Shown here: positions 1 through 9,784 of the stretch, in pieces
Layout of the letters: every line of letters starts with the position of its first letter
How positions within the stretch are numbered: position 1 is the first letter of the stretch
Assembly: GCF_014692505.1 (NCBI RefSeq)
Contig: NZ_JACNYK010000002.1
Span: 496,001 to 560,000, forward strand
DNA length: 64,000 nucleotides
Origin: Sphingobacterium arenae
GTDB lineage: Bacteria > Bacteroidota > Bacteroidia > Sphingobacteriales > Sphingobacteriaceae
Direction: 5' to 3'
Made by a program: the position numbers and the translations under genes
Notes under the pieces: model-generated
What the model was told of the DNA's origin: nothing
Seen by the model: the letters and a program-made list of their open reading frames with translations, nothing else
Databases searched by the model: none

Positions 1-507
1 GGGGAAGCTTACCTTGAAGTCGCAAAAGATGAGAAGAAACCATTTTTAGTGCATACCGAGTCCATAGAGATTGAAGTGTTAGGAACAAAATTCAATGTGA
101 ATGCGTACGACGATTTAAACACGATCGAGACTACGTTATTGGAAGGCAGCGTCCGTCTGAAAACAAAAGGGAAAGACGTACTTTCCACCGTGATGACGCC
201 TTATCACAAAGTCATATACGACAAAGAAAAACATGCACTGTCGGCCCGGCGCACCAACACTGAATTTGAAACAGCGTGGACTCGCGGAGAGTTGGTACTT
301 CGTTCATCTACCTTAGTAGAGGTGATGAATAAGTTAGAAAAACGATATGGGGTCGATATTGACATCATTGGGGATTCTTCTCGTCTGGGCTCCTTTACAG
401 GGAGTTTCAAAGAGGATAATATATATAAGATATTGGATATCCTAAGCCTTCATTACAACTTCACTATTCAACAATCGCAAGGGAAAATAAACATAAGGCT
501 TCGCTAA
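1..507 (+). CDS. FecR family anti-sigma factor, 3' part (5' end outside window)
   Basis: The reading frame is open from base 1 and begins inside the FecR domain (GEAYLEVAKDEKKPF, then GTKFNVNAY). The C-terminal STN-like/DUF4974 region ends the protein (EVMNKLEKRYGVDIDI ... IYKILDILSLHYNFTI). In this family an N-terminal cytoplasmic part holds an ECF sigma factor, and the periplasmic FecR domain receives a signal from the STN domain of a TonB-dependent transporter. The next gene encodes an STN-containing SusC protein, so this is very likely its signalling partner. The sigma factor should lie just upstream of the window. The cytoplasmic part and transmembrane helix are not visible here. Confidence 0.93.
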   Translation, partial: GEAYLEVAKDEKKPFLVHTESIEIEVLGTKFNVNAYDDLNTIETTLLEGSVRLKTKGKDVLSTVMTPYHKVIYDKEKHALSARRTNTEFETAWTRGELVLRSSTLVEVMNKLEKRYGVDIDIIGDSSRLGSFTGSFKEDNIYKILDILSLHYNFTIQQSQGKINIRLR

Positions 508-679
508 TCGAGTCGTCCACAACAATTATCAAACTTAATACACAAAAAAAATGAAAAGTTAAACACGCTAACAAGGGAATGTCGCGCATATTCCTAACGC
601 TACATTTAAAATAATGTAGATCAAAACAAGGAATTTATTAATAAATGAACCTCTAAACTTAAATTATAAAAATAACCAT

Positions 680-3600
680 ATGATTGTAAACTATATTAAC
701 ATAAACAATACATTTCGCGTATTATTCGCTTTATTTTTATACGCATCAGTATCACTACCAAATGTTGTTTTCGCTCAACAGCGGCATTTCGTTACACTCG
801 AGATAACAAATCAGAATCTCAAAACCGTACTTGATTCTATTGAATCGAAAACAATTTACCGGTTTAACTATCGAGATCAGATTCTTTCTCGATCTAAAAA
901 TATAACCATCAAGGCAGAGAACATGAAAATCGACGATTTTCTTCGTAAAATTCTGACAAATTCTTCGTTGACATATCGCAGAAATGGGAACATGTTCTCG
1001 ATCATATCTGGAGGTACTAAAGTAGAAGGCCACCTTCAACAATCCACTATGAATGTGAGCGGAGCGGTGTACGGTGGGAATAGACAGCCTCTAAGCGGGG
1101 CGTCAATAACCGTAAAAGGAACCACTGAGGCCACTTTCACTGATGAACAAGGTCATTTTTCACTATCTTGCCCACCCTTATCTACCTTGGTTGTATCACA
1201 TATAGGTCATACACCGCAGGAAATAAGGCTGGATGGTACTTCCGAAGTAAATATCAATCTGATACCCAATGACCAACTATTAGATGAAGTCGTGATCGTT
1301 GGTTACGGCACGCAGAAACGATCGAATGTGACCGGGTCAGTAGCCTCTTTACGACCTGCTGATTTCAACGATCTGAATATGAATGCCACGAATGCCATAC
1401 AAGGTCGAGTGGCTGGCGTAAATGTATCCAATGGAAATATTATTATTAGAGGAGCCGCATCTGTAAACGGTTCAGATCCGTTGTGGATTGTCGATGGCGT
1501 TCCAGGAACAGCTCCAAACATGAATGATGTCGAATCATTGGAAATACTCAAAGATGCTGCCTCAACGGCAATATATGGCGCTCAAGGAGCTGGCGGGGTA
1601 ATTCTAGTTACTACCAAACGCGGAACAGCAGGGAAGCCAGTAGTAAACGCACGTTATAACGCAGGTGTGGCTTTGCCAATAGATATTCCCAAATTATTGG
1701 AAACACCTGACTATATCGACAGGAAATTAGCGGCGGGGTTTACCAATAATCCCGATGCCGGATGGGACGATCCCTCTTCCCTACCTAATACAAATTGGGA
1801 AGAATACGTCTGGAGAAATGCCGCCGTTACACAAAATGTATTCGTCCAAGCTACCGGAGGAAGCGAGCACACAAACTATAATACCTCCGGTGAATTTGTT
1901 CGCAATCAGCGCATAGAGCAAGGATCACACGACATGGCCGGAAACCTGCGGTTCTCTTCACAAACAAAATTCAGCAATCGGTTTAAAATGACCGAGATCC
2001 TTACGCTCGGTTTCACCGACAGAGCGCCCAGTGTATTTGGCGATGCCACATCCAGCAAAATATATTACCGGCAGGTTCCTACCATGCTCCCCTACGACCC
2101 AGAAAATGTCACAGGTGGAGGCTGGGGAATGCAGCCTCCGGGGGGCTACTATGAAGGTCCTAATCCGGCAGCAATCATTGGATCCAATCACTATAATCAA
2201 CGCAGATACAACGGCGGAGCCAATGTAATCTTTGACTGGGAGATTATTGACGGTCTCGCCTTGCAAACCACCCTAACCGGACGATACAATTCGTCGGCAA
2301 GCAATTGGTTTCAAGAATATTGGAATACCGGAAATATCAGTCAAGAACAGCGATATACAAAAGATTACGGTGAGGAATTCCATATGCGGATGCTCCATAC
2401 ATTGACCTATAGTAAGACATTGGCCGAAAAACATAGTTTTAAGGTTTTGGCAGGTTACGAAGCCTCAAAAACCGAATCTTCCAGTGCTGGAGGTTGGAAA
2501 ACAGGCTTTAGTGTGGAGCCCGTGGAAGACATGAGTCTAGGTTCAGGTGCTACGGAAGCTTTGGGTGGTAAAGGGCTACGACGTAGCCTCTCTCAATTCG
2601 CCCGCTTAAATTATGCATACGAAGACAAGTACCTGTTTGAAACAAGCATCCGTCGAGACGGTTATGATAATTTTGGTGCAGAAAACCGCTTTGGGCTCTT
2701 TCCATCTGCTTCAGCGGGTTGGAATATCGCCGAGGAATCGTTTATAAAAAACAGCGTACAAATGCAGTGGCTAAATCAATTAAAACTAAGAGGAAGCTTG
2801 GGACGAATTGGGAACAATACTATTCCTCAATTTCTTTATGAACCTGCCTACACAAGCAATTACCTATACTATTCCTACAACAACTTAGTGACGAATCGCG
2901 GCTTCTGGTTTTCTAATATCCCCAATGCAGCTATTAAGTGGGAAGATGTTACACAGTGGAACCTTGGTCTCGATGCCGGTTTCCTACAGAATCGTTTGCA
3001 GACCACGATAGAATATTATCAGAAAAAAACGACCGACATGCTCTATACAATCTCCGCACCTCCTTCATCAGGAGCATACAGCAGTGATATCTTCGCGCTT
3101 TCCCCAAGTTATGTCGCTAACATTGGAGAGATCAGCAATAAAGGTTTTGAACTTATGGTACAATGGAAAGATGCGATCCAAGATTTCAAATACGATGTCG
3201 CATTTACCCTATCGACAAACGACAATAAAGTCATCAAATTGAGTGACCAAGTGAACCCATTGATTTGGACAGGAAGTTCAACGGCCATCAACAGTTCAAT
3301 TTATCGAACAGAGAATGGATTCCCAATGGGTCAAATGTACGGATACATAGTCGATGAAATTTTTCAGCATCAGGCAGCAATTGATCAGCTAAATGCCGCA
3401 TCACCAGATGGCGTTTATCAAACAACCGGAACGGCGCCTGGCGACTTTAAATATCGGGATCTAGATGGCGATAACAAAATAACGGTCGATGATCGAACCT
3501 ATATCGGAAACCCTTGGCCAAAAGCAATCTACGGCATGAATATTAACCTAAGATGGAAAGGCTTTGATCTTTCTATGGTGTGGCTCGCACACACCGGAAT

Positions 3601-4012
3601 GGACATCTTCAATAGCACCAAGGCTTATGAAAGAAATTTCTTCGGAGATTTTAACACCACCTATAAAGTCTACGATGCCTGGACGCCAGAAAATATGCAG
3701 ACAGAACATCCTCGCGTCACCCAAACTGATCCGAACAATAATTTCAGAAACGTATCATCGTATTTCGTAGAAGATGGTTCTTTTCTGAAATTGAACAATC
3801 TTCATTTCGGATACAACATCCCAAAGAAAGTCCTCTCCCCGCTTGGTGTTCAAGGGCTTAAAGTTTACATAAACTGCGATAATATAATGACTATAACCCG
3901 CTTTCAGGGAGACCCTGAGATTGGCGGCGGATACCTCGCGCGCAATCATTATACCGAGAAACGTTATCCGAATACACGTTCTATCATCGCTGGCTTAAAC
4001 CTTACTTTTTAA
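680..4012 (+). CDS. SusC/RagA-type TonB-linked outer membrane transporter with STN domain
   Basis: This 1110-residue protein should import oligosaccharides across the outer membrane, energised by TonB, in complex with the SusD protein encoded 10 bp downstream. Residues 1-32 are a signal peptide ending FA. An STN domain follows at about 37-110, then a carboxypeptidase-regulatory-like domain at about 125-195. The TonB-box-like segment DEVVIVGYGTQKRSNVTGS lies near 202-220, then the plug, and the 22-strand barrel ends in an aromatic residue (GLNLTF). The STN domain links it to the FecR protein encoded upstream (sigma/anti-sigma signalling). Neighbouring GH28 and GH78 enzymes suggest pectic fragments as cargo, which is an inference. 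The ATG at 680 gives a complete signal peptide. Confidence 0.96.
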   Translation: MIVNYININNTFRVLFALFLYASVSLPNVVFAQQRHFVTLEITNQNLKTVLDSIESKTIYRFNYRDQILSRSKNITIKAENMKIDDFLRKILTNSSLTYRRNGNMFSIISGGTKVEGHLQQSTMNVSGAVYGGNRQPLSGASITVKGTTEATFTDEQGHFSLSCPPLSTLVVSHIGHTPQEIRLDGTSEVNINLIPNDQLLDEVVIVGYGTQKRSNVTGSVASLRPADFNDLNMNATNAIQGRVAGVNVSNGNIIIRGAASVNGSDPLWIVDGVPGTAPNMNDVESLEILKDAASTAIYGAQGAGGVILVTTKRGTAGKPVVNARYNAGVALPIDIPKLLETPDYIDRKLAAGFTNNPDAGWDDPSSLPNTNWEEYVWRNAAVTQNVFVQATGGSEHTNYNTSGEFVRNQRIEQGSHDMAGNLRFSSQTKFSNRFKMTEILTLGFTDRAPSVFGDATSSKIYYRQVPTMLPYDPENVTGGGWGMQPPGGYYEGPNPAAIIGSNHYNQRRYNGGANVIFDWEIIDGLALQTTLTGRYNSSASNWFQEYWNTGNISQEQRYTKDYGEEFHMRMLHTLTYSKTLAEKHSFKVLAGYEASKTESSSAGGWKTGFSVEPVEDMSLGSGATEALGGKGLRRSLSQFARLNYAYEDKYLFETSIRRDGYDNFGAENRFGLFPSASAGWNIAEESFIKNSVQMQWLNQLKLRGSLGRIGNNTIPQFLYEPAYTSNYLYYSYNNLVTNRGFWFSNIPNAAIKWEDVTQWNLGLDAGFLQNRLQTTIEYYQKKTTDMLYTISAPPSSGAYSSDIFALSPSYVANIGEISNKGFELMVQWKDAIQDFKYDVAFTLSTNDNKVIKLSDQVNPLIWTGSSTAINSSIYRTENGFPMGQMYGYIVDEIFQHQAAIDQLNAASPDGVYQTTGTAPGDFKYRDLDGDNKITVDDRTYIGNPWPKAIYGMNINLRWKGFDLSMVWLAHTGMDIFNSTKAYERNFFGDFNTTYKVYDAWTPENMQTEHPRVTQTDPNNNFRNVSSYFVEDGSFLKLNNLHFGYNIPKKVLSPLGVQGLKVYINCDNIMTITRFQGDPEIGGGYLARNHYTEKRYPNTRSIIAGLNLTF

Positions 4013-4022
4013 TCTCCTTATC

Positions 4023-5624
4023 ATGAAAAAAACGATAACCATAATTATTAGCGCAATTTTAATGTGGGGTTGCTCAAACGATTTCCTGGATGTTTCCAAC
4101 CCATCCCGCCTCTCTCCCGCTGTCTTTCCGAAGTCCATAGCCGACATGGAGCAGGTGGTTACAGCCATCTACGGCCAATTGACCCAACAAGGTCTATATG
4201 GAAAGCGAATATTTGCCAAAGGCACATTTGTAACGGATCATACCGTAGATATGTCGTGGACGGCAGATGCCTATTGGAATCAGCTAACAACCAACCAGAT
4301 TACACCAGACAACACCTATATATCAACGTTGTGGTTCGCTTTTTATAAAGTGGTCAACTGTGCCAATACCGTGCTCTTAGAAGCTGGTAGAATCAATACA
4401 GCTGGTTTCTCGCCTGAAGACACTAAACGATTAAGCCAGATGAAAGGCGAAGCGTTGTTTTGGCGAGGTTGGGCACATCAACATTTAGTAGCCCTTTGGG
4501 GCGAGGGATTTGCCGCCAATGGCGACGGAGACAAACAAGGAATCCCACTTCGATTGGAAGTTGCCTCCAGTCCTGATAAGTTAAATATTCCACGAAATAC
4601 GGTCGACGAAGTTTACGATCAGATTCTATCGGATTATACCGAAGCTATAGCATTATTGCCCACCAGCTGGAGTGCAAGAGAAAACTTCCCTCGTCCAACT
4701 ACCTATGCCGTCAAAAGTTTTATGGGGCAGTTGAATCTATTTAAAGGCGATTTGGCTGCCGCGAAAAACGTATTAAAAGATGTAATCGACAATGCCGGCA
4801 AAGAACTCGTTTCATTTGAGGATTATAAAGATATGTTTAATGAAAAACAGATCAAATTCAACAGCGAATCGATTTTAGAAATCAACTTAAGAAATGGAAA
4901 TTCGGGTGCTAACTTCTGGAATAGCGAAGGTTCCCAACATGCATTACTTGCCGCATTATGTTTCGAGAACGCAGCAGGCAATGTGGAGTCCGCAGGATGG
5001 GGAAACATATTTTTTCACGATTCGAATATTGAACGCTTTGGTTCCGATCCTCGCTTACACGTAGCAGCCCTTCAGCCTGGTACACCAGTGATCATGCGCG
5101 GTGCCAATACCGTCGTGATGAAATATAAAGATATTGAGAGCAATTATCAAGGTTGGAGTCTGGGGAAATATATTCCCAGGAATGCACGCGTTGGCGATAA
5201 CCCTTACGTCGGCAATAGTGTCGGCATCAACATGTATCTGATGCGATTAGCAGACGTCTATCTGCTATACGCAGAAGCCAACCTCATCGATGATGAAGAA
5301 ACAGCAAGAGAATACATCAACAAAGTCCGTCGGCGTGCATACGGTTTACCTGTAAACACGACAGCCCCACTAGTAGATATCGTTTCCAGCGGAACGCAAC
5401 TACGGGACGAATTGCGCGAAGAACGCTTCAAAGAGTTCTGTGGAGAAGGTGTACAGCATTGGATAGACGTATGCCGTTGGAAAACCCTCGATCAAGAAAT
5501 CAAAACCTGGTATCCCAACACGCGCGTCGGAGCACCAACTTATAACAAGCAAGACCTCTACTATCCCATACCCATGGCGGAGCTGGAAAGTAATCCTAAT
5601 ATGAACCCGAGTACAGGATATTAA
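4023..5624 (+). CDS. SusD/RagB-family surface glycan-binding lipoprotein
   Basis: This 533-residue lipoprotein has a short signal peptide and the lipobox region LMWGCSNDFLDVSNP, typical of SusD proteins. The acidic stretch after the cysteine favours export to the cell surface. The family is built on tetratricopeptide-like helices and forms the lid of the SusC transporter. Family landmarks seen are LMRLADVYLLYAEA, the ELREERFKEFCGEG segment and the C-terminal YPIPMAELESNPNMNPSTGY. It starts 10 bp after the SusC stop and is followed by a strong hairpin before the enzyme genes. Confidence 0.96.
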   Translation: MKKTITIIISAILMWGCSNDFLDVSNPSRLSPAVFPKSIADMEQVVTAIYGQLTQQGLYGKRIFAKGTFVTDHTVDMSWTADAYWNQLTTNQITPDNTYISTLWFAFYKVVNCANTVLLEAGRINTAGFSPEDTKRLSQMKGEALFWRGWAHQHLVALWGEGFAANGDGDKQGIPLRLEVASSPDKLNIPRNTVDEVYDQILSDYTEAIALLPTSWSARENFPRPTTYAVKSFMGQLNLFKGDLAAAKNVLKDVIDNAGKELVSFEDYKDMFNEKQIKFNSESILEINLRNGNSGANFWNSEGSQHALLAALCFENAAGNVESAGWGNIFFHDSNIERFGSDPRLHVAALQPGTPVIMRGANTVVMKYKDIESNYQGWSLGKYIPRNARVGDNPYVGNSVGINMYLMRLADVYLLYAEANLIDDEETAREYINKVRRRAYGLPVNTTAPLVDIVSSGTQLRDELREERFKEFCGEGVQHWIDVCRWKTLDQEIKTWYPNTRVGAPTYNKQDLYYPIPMAELESNPNMNPSTGY

Positions 5625-5634
5625 CATATAAGCC

Positions 5635-5675
5635 GTTTGTCACGGTCCTACAGATGTACCGTGACAAACATTTTT
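5635..5675 (+). terminator. Intrinsic terminator-like hairpin between susD and the GH28 gene
   Basis: A perfect 12-bp inverted repeat (GTTTGTCACGGT, 5635-5646, and ACCGTGACAAAC, 5658-5669) encloses an 11-nt loop and is followed by A then five T. It lies only 11 bp after the susD stop. It probably ends or attenuates susCD transcription, or protects the susCD 3' end, so that the enzyme genes are made at a lower level. Confidence 0.8.
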
Positions 5676-5695
5676 CAGATTAATGATCATCAAAC

Positions 5696-7348
5696 ATGCA
5701 ACAGAATACACTTTGTTATCACCCAGTCATTCACTTTATTATCCTTGCTCTTCTTTTCCCCTTGACCAATGTACATGCCGATACCAATCCAATGGTCTAC
5801 TATGTCCAAGACTACGGAGCCAAAGGCGATGGAAAATCCCTTGACACCAAATCGATTCAAAACGCAATTGACGCCTGCCATCACGCAGGGGGAGGCGTCG
5901 TTCAATTAAACAGCGGGACGTTTATGTCTGGTACAATTTTCTTAAAAAGTGGTGTTCGGCTACATATCGAGAAAGGAGCAACGCTATTAGGCAGCACAAA
6001 CGCACAGGACTACCCCGACATTGGTGCCCAAGATCCTACCAAAGAAGAACGCTACAACGCCGGGAAGGCGTTAATTTATAGCGAAGGTCAACACCATATA
6101 TCGGTATCAGGTCAAGGTGTCATTGATGGAAATGGTGCTGCATTAGCCAATCTCAACCAAGTGAGGGCACACATCATTCATTTCAAAGCCTGTCACGATA
6201 TCAAAATCAACGATGTTTCCTTGGTAAACGGGTCATGGTGGATACAAAAATACGACACCTGCAATAACCTCCAAATCGATGGTATCACCGTAAATAGCAA
6301 GGAAAACAGCGACATGAACAAACCTCGTTATGCCGATACTCCCGGCAGAAATACAGATGGTTGCAATATCGTCGATTCACGGAACGTCCAGTTATCCAAT
6401 TGCCATATTTTCAGTGGCGACGACGGAATCGTCTTAAAAAGTTTCTCAAAAGATCTGGGTTGCCATAACGTGACGATCAGCAATTGCATCATCAGTACCA
6501 ATGCTTCCGGCATTAAAATCGGCACAGAATCCGCAGGCAAATTCCACGACGTGCTGGTCAATAACTGTATTGTATATGATACCCGATTAGGCGGAATCGA
6601 GTTGATGGTTGTGGATGGAGGCAGCATGGAACGCATCGTCGTTACGAATATCTCGCTTAACAATATTCTCGGTGCCGCCATATATGTGCGATTAGGAAAT
6701 CGCGGAAGAGAATATACACACAATAAGATGCCTTCGGTAGGTAGCGTCAAAGATATCCTCATCCAAAACATCTATGGAACAAAAATAGGGCGCTATGGCA
6801 GTTCTATAACCGGTATTCCTAGTGCACCATTAAAAAATATTACACTAGAAAATATCGACCTCACCTTTACAGGTGGAAATGCGCCGTTATATTTTGAAGG
6901 ATACCCCACGAAACCTGTAGAAGAGCGAACGATAGATAATGTTCCCGAAGAGGAGAAATCCTATCCACGATGTGATATATTCGGTAAGTTACCCGCCTAT
7001 GGTTTTTATATAAGACACGTTGAAGGAATCGATCTTCGTAACCTAAAATTAAGATTCGAAGAAGAAGATACACGTTCCGCAATTGTTGCAGACGATGTTT
7101 CAAATTTCGTTTTGGATGGCTTAAAAGCACAGATATCACCGCATGCGCCCGCTGTCATTCAGGGAAGAAACATGCAAACTGCAGCGATCGTAAACTGCAT
7201 AAGTTTGACTCCGGCAAAGTCATTTTTACATGCTTCAGGAAACAAAACGCAACAAATTGTATTATCTTCCAATATATGGAAAAATTTAGGAACCCATTTG
7301 TCTACCGACAATTCGTTCCCTATATCTGAAATTCACGAAAAAAAATGA
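5696..7348 (+). CDS. Glycoside hydrolase family 28 (polygalacturonase-like) protein
   Basis: A 550-residue secreted right-handed beta-helix protein with a signal peptide (1-28, ending VHA). The N-terminus YYVQDYGAKGDGKSLDTKSI is typical of GH28 and related pectinases. Two catalytic motifs are present: NTDG at 219-222 and GDD with the Asp pair at 242-243. The usual GHG histidine motif is replaced by NASG (followed by IKIGTES), and no clear RIK motif is seen. This points to a divergent exo-acting or rhamnogalacturonan-type subgroup rather than a classical endo-polygalacturonase. The stop codon overlaps the next start (ATGA), so the two enzymes are probably translationally coupled. Exact substrate is unknown. 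Confidence 0.9.
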   Translation: MQQNTLCYHPVIHFIILALLFPLTNVHADTNPMVYYVQDYGAKGDGKSLDTKSIQNAIDACHHAGGGVVQLNSGTFMSGTIFLKSGVRLHIEKGATLLGSTNAQDYPDIGAQDPTKEERYNAGKALIYSEGQHHISVSGQGVIDGNGAALANLNQVRAHIIHFKACHDIKINDVSLVNGSWWIQKYDTCNNLQIDGITVNSKENSDMNKPRYADTPGRNTDGCNIVDSRNVQLSNCHIFSGDDGIVLKSFSKDLGCHNVTISNCIISTNASGIKIGTESAGKFHDVLVNNCIVYDTRLGGIELMVVDGGSMERIVVTNISLNNILGAAIYVRLGNRGREYTHNKMPSVGSVKDILIQNIYGTKIGRYGSSITGIPSAPLKNITLENIDLTFTGGNAPLYFEGYPTKPVEERTIDNVPEEEKSYPRCDIFGKLPAYGFYIRHVEGIDLRNLKLRFEEEDTRSAIVADDVSNFVLDGLKAQISPHAPAVIQGRNMQTAAIVNCISLTPAKSFLHASGNKTQQIVLSSNIWKNLGTHLSTDNSFPISEIHEKK

Positions 7349-9774
7349 GTATATCACTACGCATAAATAAACTACGCACATTAGGTATGGCTAAGCTGAT
7401 TATTTTCTTTTATCTCATCCTAGGCGTTTGTCTGTCATCAAGTTCTCAAGAAATCGCGATAAATGCCAACCTATCAGGACAACGTTGGCCAGCCAGTTGG
7501 ATTAAGGCAAGCGACGGTTCCGTAAACGGGTATGGTGTCTACCACTTTCGTAAAGTATTCGATCTAACCAGCAAACCTTCAAAATTTGTCGTTCATGTAT
7601 CCGCTGATAATCGCTACAAACTATATGTCAATGAAGAATTGGTTTCCCTAGGACCTGCACGTGCAGACATCTACAATTGGCCATTTGAGACCGTCGATAT
7701 TGCCCCTTACCTTAAAAAAGGAAAAAATGTACTCGCCGCAGTTGTATGGAACTATGGAGCGCATTTGCCGGTTGCACAAATGAGTTTTTACAAAACAGGA
7801 TTTATCCTACAAGGAGATAGCGAACCAGAACAGATCGCCAATACCAACACCACCTGGAAAAGCTTCGTTAATTCAAGTTATCAACCTACGACAACCGATC
7901 TTCAGACCTATTACGTAGCCGGACCGGGAGATCAAGTTAATGGAGAATTATATCCCTGGAAATGGGAAACCGGAGATTATGATGATTCGTTATGGAAGGA
8001 AGCCGTCGCGATCATGGTAGGCGCCGGAAAAGGAGCATATGATTATCCCGGATGGCAATTGGTCCCCAGGCAAATTCCACAAATGGAATTGACCAATTTG
8101 CGGATACCAGCATTAAGAAAAGCCGAAGGAATCAATAAATGGTCAGGCTTTCCACAAAAGAAAGGGAACTATACCGTTCCTGCTGGTTCAAAAATCTCCC
8201 TGCTCATTGATCAGACTTACCTTACTACCGCCTATTTCAATGCAGAATTCAGCAAAGGAAAAGGGGCGAAAATTAAGATTAAATATGCCGAATCTTTGTT
8301 CGAAGACCGCAAAGATGATAAAGAACGGTTCCAGCATAAAGGCAATCGAAATGAAGTAGAAGGAAAAGTTTTCTTAGGATATTATGACGAAATTCTACCC
8401 GACGGAGGTACGAATCGTTTATTTACTTCCCTTTGGTGGCGAACCTATCGCTATGTTCTATTAGAGATAGAAACAAGCCAAGAACCCTTAATACTACATG
8501 ATGTATACGGCGAGTTCACCGCTTACCCATTTGAACAAGTATCCCGTTTTGAGAGTCGGCAGCAACCCGAACTTCAGGATATATTATCCACCGGATGGCG
8601 TACCGCACGCCTATGCGCACACGAAACCTATGAAGATTGTCCTTATTACGAACAACTGCAATATTTCGGAGATACACGGATACAAGCAATGATTTCACTT
8701 TACAATACACGCGATGACCGTCTGATTAAAAACGCGATAGACAATGGCCGGCAATCCATTATTTCGGACGGTATTACGATGAGTCGTTACCCAACGAGTC
8801 TGCATCAATTCATCCCCTCGTTTTCCATTTGGTGGATTGCCACAGTTCACGACTACTGGATGTACCGCGGCGACGATCAGTTTATAAGCCGTCAACTTTC
8901 CGCTACCCGGTCCATCTTAAATTTCTATGAACAATACCTTGGGGAAGATGGTAGCCTATCAAAAATCCCTTATTGGTTTTTTACAGACTGGACAGCAGGA
9001 TTCGAATCCGGGATGCCTCCACGAGCAGCAGACGGAAAATCAGCCATTCAAGATCTACATTTTTTGTATGGCTTACAATTGGCTGCCGAGATGGAGAAAG
9101 AGCTCGGCGAGCCTGCTCTCGGAGCCCGATATGAAGCATTGGCTGCACGTATTGCTTTAAATTTCAAAGATAAATATTGGAACGAAAAACGAAATTTATT
9201 TGCGGATACCCCCTTATCGGATAGCTTTTCCCAACATACCAATATTCTGGCCATTTTAACCGGCTTGATCGATGGCGAAAAAGCACGCTCAGTCTTGAAA
9301 ACATTGCTAGCAGATGAAAGTATTACACAGGCGAGTATCTACTTTAGGTATTATCTGCATATGGCGCTGGTCAAAGGTGGATTAGGCAATAATTACCTAG
9401 AAATGATGGACCTATGGCACACACAACTTTCACTAGGATTGACTACGTGGGCCGAGCAGCCAGAACCATCACGAAGCGATTGCCACGCGTGGGGCTCTAG
9501 TCCCAACATAGAGGTATTCCGAACCGTATTGGGTATTAAAAGCGACGCTCCCGGCTTCAAAAAAATCCGCATACAGCCTCATTTAGGAAATCTTCGCGAA
9601 GTCAAAGGTAGCATCCCCCATCCACTGGGCGATGTGGTCGTTAATTATCAAGTAAACGACACCGATTTTTTAGCCGTGATAGACTTACCCATGAAAACGA
9701 CTGGGATATTGCAATGGCGAGGAAAAGAGTTTATTTTGAAGCCTGGTTTACAGCAGATCAAAATAACGCATTAG
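7345..9774 (+). CDS. Alpha-L-rhamnosidase-like protein (GH78 type)
   Basis: This 809-residue secreted protein should release terminal alpha-L-rhamnose, probably from rhamnogalacturonan fragments made by the upstream GH28 enzyme. The N-terminal signal is best read from the Met at 7387 (MAKLIIFFYLILGVCLSSSS), though the ATGA overlap supports 7345 as the true start. Jelly-roll domains (HFRKVFDLTSKPSKFVVHVSAD...) precede the (alpha/alpha)6 barrel. The barrel carries ETYEDCPYYEQLQYFGDTR with Asp431 and Glu436 at the positions of the GH78 DCPxRE motif. The C-terminal sandwich (APGFKKIRIQPHLGN) is typical of rhamnosidases. The DCPYYEQ variant differs from the classical DCPQRE form at 13770-16442, so the bond cleaved may differ. 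Confidence 0.88.
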   Translation: MSISLRINKLRTLGMAKLIIFFYLILGVCLSSSSQEIAINANLSGQRWPASWIKASDGSVNGYGVYHFRKVFDLTSKPSKFVVHVSADNRYKLYVNEELVSLGPARADIYNWPFETVDIAPYLKKGKNVLAAVVWNYGAHLPVAQMSFYKTGFILQGDSEPEQIANTNTTWKSFVNSSYQPTTTDLQTYYVAGPGDQVNGELYPWKWETGDYDDSLWKEAVAIMVGAGKGAYDYPGWQLVPRQIPQMELTNLRIPALRKAEGINKWSGFPQKKGNYTVPAGSKISLLIDQTYLTTAYFNAEFSKGKGAKIKIKYAESLFEDRKDDKERFQHKGNRNEVEGKVFLGYYDEILPDGGTNRLFTSLWWRTYRYVLLEIETSQEPLILHDVYGEFTAYPFEQVSRFESRQQPELQDILSTGWRTARLCAHETYEDCPYYEQLQYFGDTRIQAMISLYNTRDDRLIKNAIDNGRQSIISDGITMSRYPTSLHQFIPSFSIWWIATVHDYWMYRGDDQFISRQLSATRSILNFYEQYLGEDGSLSKIPYWFFTDWTAGFESGMPPRAADGKSAIQDLHFLYGLQLAAEMEKELGEPALGARYEALAARIALNFKDKYWNEKRNLFADTPLSDSFSQHTNILAILTGLIDGEKARSVLKTLLADESITQASIYFRYYLHMALVKGGLGNNYLEMMDLWHTQLSLGLTTWAEQPEPSRSDCHAWGSSPNIEVFRTVLGIKSDAPGFKKIRIQPHLGNLREVKGSIPHPLGDVVVNYQVNDTDFLAVIDLPMKTTGILQWRGKEFILKPGLQQIKITH

Positions 9775-9784
9775 CGGAATCTAT

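Noticed and set aside
530..537. Minus-strand TAAGTTTG before the PUL1 susC, as a possible antisense RNA start like that of PUL2
   Set aside because: It points into the fecR 3' end, and no minus-strand terminator is seen, so it does not fit a DonS-like RNA.
605..622. Inverted repeat TACATT / AATGTA upstream of the PUL1 susC
   Set aside because: Only 6 bp of AT-rich symmetry and no promoter next to it; not distinguishable from chance.
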